Shown: one piece after another, positions 60,933-64,000 of the stretch
Layout: each line of letters begins with the position of its first letter
How positions within the stretch are numbered: position 1 is the first letter of the stretch
NCBI GenBank assembly: GCA_041941305.1
Contig: JBGTQJ010000006.1
Coordinates: 124,001-188,000 of the forward strand
Length of the DNA stretch: 64,000 nt
Source: JANSWP01 sp041941305
GTDB lineage: Bacteria; Bacteroidota; Bacteroidia; Chitinophagales; Saprospiraceae
Direction of reading: 5' to 3'
Made by a program: the position numbers and the translations under genes
Notes under the pieces: generated by a model
Seen by the model: the letters and a program-made list of their open reading frames with translations, nothing else
What the model was told of the DNA's origin: nothing
Database searches by the model: none

Positions 60933-62266
60933 TGCAGGAAATATTCGTAGCGATTTCCTAAAAAACGCCTGGCTTTTTCCAGCAATTCATCTTGACCAAT
61001 ATTCACAGGATATCGTTTTCCAAGAGCAGAAGCCTGAAATACAGGAAATAACAAAGTGATGGAAAGTACGTAGAAAAAATCTCTATCCATTTTATAACTT
61101 TCTGTTCGTGCAATGCTCCAATTTTCCTGCATCGGTCTGGAATATTTTTTAAAAATGAACCAATAAGGTATAAAAAAGCGATAGAGTTTTTCCACAATGC
61201 ATTTTAGTTCTGTCTGGTCAACATCGTGGAAATAAGCTGTTAAAAGCTTTAATACAGGGTCTTGTCTTCTCACTTGTCGAAGGGTATATTCTTCCAACAC
61301 CAAAGGATAGGTAAATCGCTCCAAAATGCGGTAAAACCCAGTTGATAAATCTCGCAATGCCTCCTGGGCACAACGTAAATTGGATAATTGATCTTCTGCC
61401 ATAAATCGAGAAGAATCCAAATCGATAAACTGCAATTCACCGGTTTCTTTACTGTATTGGAAATTATTCCAAGAACTGGAATAACGGTACATACCAGTCT
61501 CCGAAAACTGTCGAAGCAAACGACCCACTTTTTCCGCAAGGCATTGAATGGTAGCAATGCGAACAGATTCCTCCTCCGGATTGCCCGGAATACCCAAAGA
61601 TTGGCGTAGGTTATCGTAATAATTGTCAGCTTCAGGGTTTTTTCCAGGATGGCTAATTGGCGAACCAGTTAAGGCTTCTGAAATTCGAAAAACCGATTCA
61701 CTAACCGATAACATAATAACTGCGCCCATTGATTTGCCTTCAAACTGAAACGAATTGTCGTACTTGATGACAGCCAATGGAACAATGGATGGTATTCCTG
61801 CCTTCATCATTGCCTTGCCAATATTAAACTCTCTGACTGCTCGTTCGTGCAGAATGCCACCCAATGGTGCAGGCTTACTATAAGCAAATTTGTAATCTCC
61901 GTTATCTGTAAAACCAATGTGCTCATAGGGCAATTCAGGTCTAAACTCATCCATTGTAGGCTTGAAGGGGGCATAGCCATTATTGCCCGAAATCCCCTCA
62001 TTGTATTCAGATTTGTCGGGTGGATTGTAACCTCCAACTCCTTTCATTTTCGCAATCAGGAATCTATAATCCGGATTGGATTTAAGAACTACCTTTTCTC
62101 TTATTGGTTCCCATGCTACTCTGCCAGGGGTTTTAAATGTTGGAATATGACCATCCCAACCGGCAATAGCCAACAGGCGGTTGAGCTCCCGGTCAGAAAT
62201 CTGTACCCCGTCATAGAGGTGAGTGATTTCACAGGTCAAGGGTTTTTCTTGTATGGCAATCATCAT
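60902..62266 (-). CDS. Kinase-fold protein of unknown substrate, biosynthetic operon
   Basis: This is a 454-residue soluble protein without signal peptide. Residues about 140-330 recall the protein-kinase-like or SelO-like fold: an N-lobe-like stretch with HERAVREFNIGKAMMKAGIP and VPLAVIKYD, then YSSSWNNFQYSKETGEL followed by LQFIDLDSSRF, which resembles the catalytic Asn and the metal-binding DxD of kinase C-lobes. The remaining third is helical. It is the first gene of the operon with ATP-grasp, helical and PLP proteins. It may phosphorylate or otherwise activate a small molecule or a carrier peptide. The fold call rests on short motifs only and is uncertain. Confidence 0.65.
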   Translation of the reverse strand: MMIAIQEKPLTCEITHLYDGVQISDRELNRLLAIAGWDGHIPTFKTPGRVAWEPIREKVVLKSNPDYRFLIAKMKGVGGYNPPDKSEYNEGISGNNGYAPFKPTMDEFRPELPYEHIGFTDNGDYKFAYSKPAPLGGILHERAVREFNIGKAMMKAGIPSIVPLAVIKYDNSFQFEGKSMGAVIMLSVSESVFRISEALTGSPISHPGKNPEADNYYDNLRQSLGIPGNPEEESVRIATIQCLAEKVGRLLRQFSETGMYRYSSSWNNFQYSKETGELQFIDLDSSRFMAEDQLSNLRCAQEALRDLSTGFYRILERFTYPLVLEEYTLRQVRRQDPVLKLLTAYFHDVDQTELKCIVEKLYRFFIPYWFIFKKYSRPMQENWSIARTESYKMDRDFFYVLSITLLFPVFQASALGKRYPVNIGQDELLEKARRFLGNRYEYFLHILNNRLVST

Positions 62267-62280
62267 TTTCTAAGCTTTTA

Positions 62281-62400
62281 TTATCTATAGTATTCCCCAA
62301 AAGCCCTTTCACAGGCCGGGTCTGTATCCTGAGACCCAGTCTTAATCCGCAAACGGACTTCGGCGGTTAGCTCACAGGGAATCAAATGAACGACCCGCAG
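62281..62400 (-). promoter_or_regulatory. Structured leader upstream of the biosynthetic operon
   Basis: The 582 bp before the operon hold no clear gene. Close to the start are two small hairpins, GGGTCT/AGACCC (62318-62337) and TCCG-CAAA-CGGA (62346-62357), in a GC-richer stretch than its surroundings. On the minus strand this same stretch is an open frame ending at 62281, with a TTG at 62385 giving a 34-residue polar peptide, but there is no ATG or ribosome-binding-like sequence. A leader RNA or a small peptide are both possible. The rest (62401-62848) is AT-rich with nothing recognised. Confidence 0.35.
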
Positions 62401-62848
62401 TTGGAAGTTTTTCAGTGGTGAAAAAAATATTTCATACTTAAGTTTTCTTCAAGAGCATTTTTAAAATATAGTGCGGAGAAAATAAGATTTTGAACGAGAG
62501 GGTAATTAAAAGTACAAGATTGACGAAGTCATTTTTTCTTTTGAGATCGTTGAATTAATAACCTAGTCCAATTTGTAGAAGTTATTATTTCAATACTCCT
62601 TAAAAGGCTAAAAAATGAGTACATAGCAGATTTAAGTGCTCATTTTTTTGGTCCTTTAAAAGAACAAATTCTGTGAAGAATTTGCCGCCAAGCGGATGTG
62701 GAGCTATGAGTCAAGATGTATATTTTAACAGCTTCTTATACAGAGACAATTTTTGCTTGGATTTAAAGAACAGCCCCTTCAACGATGCAAAGTTGAGCCA
62801 AATTACAAATTAATGTTTTCACAAATGTTACCAATATTGTACTCTCTG

Positions 62849-64000
62849 TTACAATTCCGACGGCGTGACTCCAAACTCCTTTTTAAAAGTCCTCGAAAAA
62901 TAGCTCACTGAAGAAAAACCCGTTTTGTAAGTAATCTCGGAAATATTCAACTCCCCTTCCAAAATCAATTCTCTTGCCCTTTCTAATCGATTTTTTTTGA
63001 CAAACTCCGTCACAGATGAATTTGTCAATGCTTTCAGTTTTCGATATAAATGTACTCGACTCATTCCAAATTGGCGACCGATGGCATCTCCTGTTAAATT
63101 GGGTTGGTCAATATTTTTGAGGATATATGCTTTCAATTCGGTGATAAATTTATCCTCTTTTTGGTAAGTTTCTCCACTATTTATTGGTAAGTGGATTGAA
63201 GAATTACTCTGATAACGTTGTTGAAGCAATTGTCGGACTTCAATCAATTTTTCAATTCGTAAGGCCAATTCCTGCGGACTAAAAGGTTTGGTCAAATAGG
63301 CATCCGCGCCTCTGTTTAAGCCTTCCAAACGACTTTCCATAGAGGCTTTTGCCGTCAAAAGAATAATCGGAACATGAGAAGTAGCCAGATTTCTTCTAAC
63401 TTCTTCGACCACCTCAAAGCCGTTTTTTCGAGGCATCATCACATCCGAAATAATCAAATCAGGTATGGTTGCCAATCCTTTTAAAACACCCTCTTCGCCA
63501 TTCACGGCTTCCGTGATATTGTATTTTGAGGTATCCAGACAATATTGAATGTATTCCCGAATTTCTTCATTGTCTTCAATGATGAGCAATTCTAATTTGC
63601 CTTCTTTTTCCAATTTTGGAACAGGAGTCGGTTCAGAAGTTTTTTCAATCACAGAAGTGGGAATGGAAAATTCAGGCACTTCCAATGCTTGCAAAATTTT
63701 CACCTTTTCATAATTCAAAACTGGCAAATAAATTTCGAAAGTCGTCCCATGATTCACTCGACTCGATACCCGAATTTCGCCGCCTTGCAATTCGACCAAT
63801 TCTTTGACCAATGCCAGTCCGATGCCCGTACCGCCTTGCGTTCTTTTTGAAGAATCATCCTCCTGAAAAAAGCGATTGAAAATTTTGTCCAATTGCTCCT
63901 TTTTAATGCCCAAGCCTGTGTCTTTGACATCTAATCGAATGGTTTCGCGGTCTTTGTGAACCGTTTTCATCAGGCTCATTTGAATGATCTTGTCTTTTGG
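62849..64000 (-). CDS. Hybrid histidine kinase/response regulator with AraC HTH (N-terminus beyond window)
   Basis: The frame is open to the right edge; at least 383 residues are visible, reading in at PKDKIIQMSLMKT. They comprise the end of a HATPase domain (DVKDTGLGIKKEQLDKIF, G2 box GGTGIGLALVKELVELQ), a receiver domain with the phosphoacceptor in PDLIISDVMMPRKNG and the LLTAKA / YLTKPFSP blocks, and a C-terminal AraC HTH (TGDAIGRQFGMSRVHLYRKL; ISEITYKTGFSSVSYFSRTF). This is the hybrid two-component system plan common in Bacteroidota for polysaccharide sensing. A propeller/Y_Y_Y periplasmic part is expected but lies outside the window. Its targets are unknown; it ends about 580 bp from the biosynthetic operon. 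Confidence 0.93.
   Translation of the reverse strand, partial: PKDKIIQMSLMKTVHKDRETIRLDVKDTGLGIKKEQLDKIFNRFFQEDDSSKRTQGGTGIGLALVKELVELQGGEIRVSSRVNHGTTFEIYLPVLNYEKVKILQALEVPEFSIPTSVIEKTSEPTPVPKLEKEGKLELLIIEDNEEIREYIQYCLDTSKYNITEAVNGEEGVLKGLATIPDLIISDVMMPRKNGFEVVEEVRRNLATSHVPIILLTAKASMESRLEGLNRGADAYLTKPFSPQELALRIEKLIEVRQLLQQRYQSNSSIHLPINSGETYQKEDKFITELKAYILKNIDQPNLTGDAIGRQFGMSRVHLYRKLKALTNSSVTEFVKKNRLERARELILEGELNISEITYKTGFSSVSYFSRTFKKEFGVTPSEL

Overview
The window reads as a chromosomal segment of a Bacteroidota bacterium, most like the Saprospiria (Lewinella/Haliscomenobacter type). The signs are several proteins ending in type IX secretion (T9SS) sorting domains, TAnnTTTG-type -7 promoter boxes, Y_Y_Y/LuxR one-component regulators, membrane-anchored AraC regulators, LytTR and HisKA_2 two-component proteins, and the Bacteroidota form of the arginine decarboxylase/agmatinase gene group. 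No rRNA, tRNA, CRISPR array, integrase or transposase was seen.

1-20.2 kb is a beta-glucan (probably laminarin) utilisation locus. It holds two outer-membrane proteins (1-2869, minus), a GH158-like clan GH-A hydrolase, a membrane-spanning propeller/Y_Y_Y/LuxR regulator, two lipoprotein GH16 laminarinases, two GH3 beta-glucosidases, a sugar-porter MFS permease, and two T9SS-sorted proteins with duplicated CBM-like modules, one also carrying a fasciclin domain. No SusC/SusD pair is present. Two promoters share direct GATGTA repeats in 11-bp helical phase, each ending exactly 33 bp upstream of a TAnnTTTG box. They look like the operator of a dedicated regulator.

20.2-36.1 kb is mixed. It contains a class III nucleotidyl cyclase-TPR-AraC fusion, an MDR oxidoreductase, a polyamine group (arginine decarboxylase, GNAT-nitrilase fusion, agmatinase, deoxyhypusine-synthase-like protein), small envelope proteins, and a divergent pair of paralogous Kv-type potassium channels with C-terminal zinc ribbons. 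Intergenic regions carry several families of short palindromic or MITE-like repeats.

36.1-57.5 kb is an adhesin island. Four plus-strand secreted proteins (three tail-fibre-like repeat proteins and one T9SS protein) each face a minus-strand regulator of a different class: HisKA_2/LytTR, AraC, TPR-LuxR and AraC. Fibre genes are followed by T9SS proteins whose 3' ends are nearly identical in DNA and carry an in-frame palindromic element. One T9SS copy is wrecked by an internal deletion and a 5-bp duplication in that palindrome. An arylsulfatase remnant marks the right edge of the island.

57.5-62.3 kb is a four-gene minus-strand operon (kinase-fold protein, ATP-grasp ligase, helical-repeat protein, cysteine-synthase-like PLP enzyme) that looks like a small biosynthetic pathway of unknown product. 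A 337-bp piece of it is duplicated at 35.75 kb, so 24.8 kb is bracketed by direct repeats. The window ends in a hybrid histidine kinase/response regulator/AraC protein that runs off the right edge. All functions are inferred from sequence reading alone; no database search was run.
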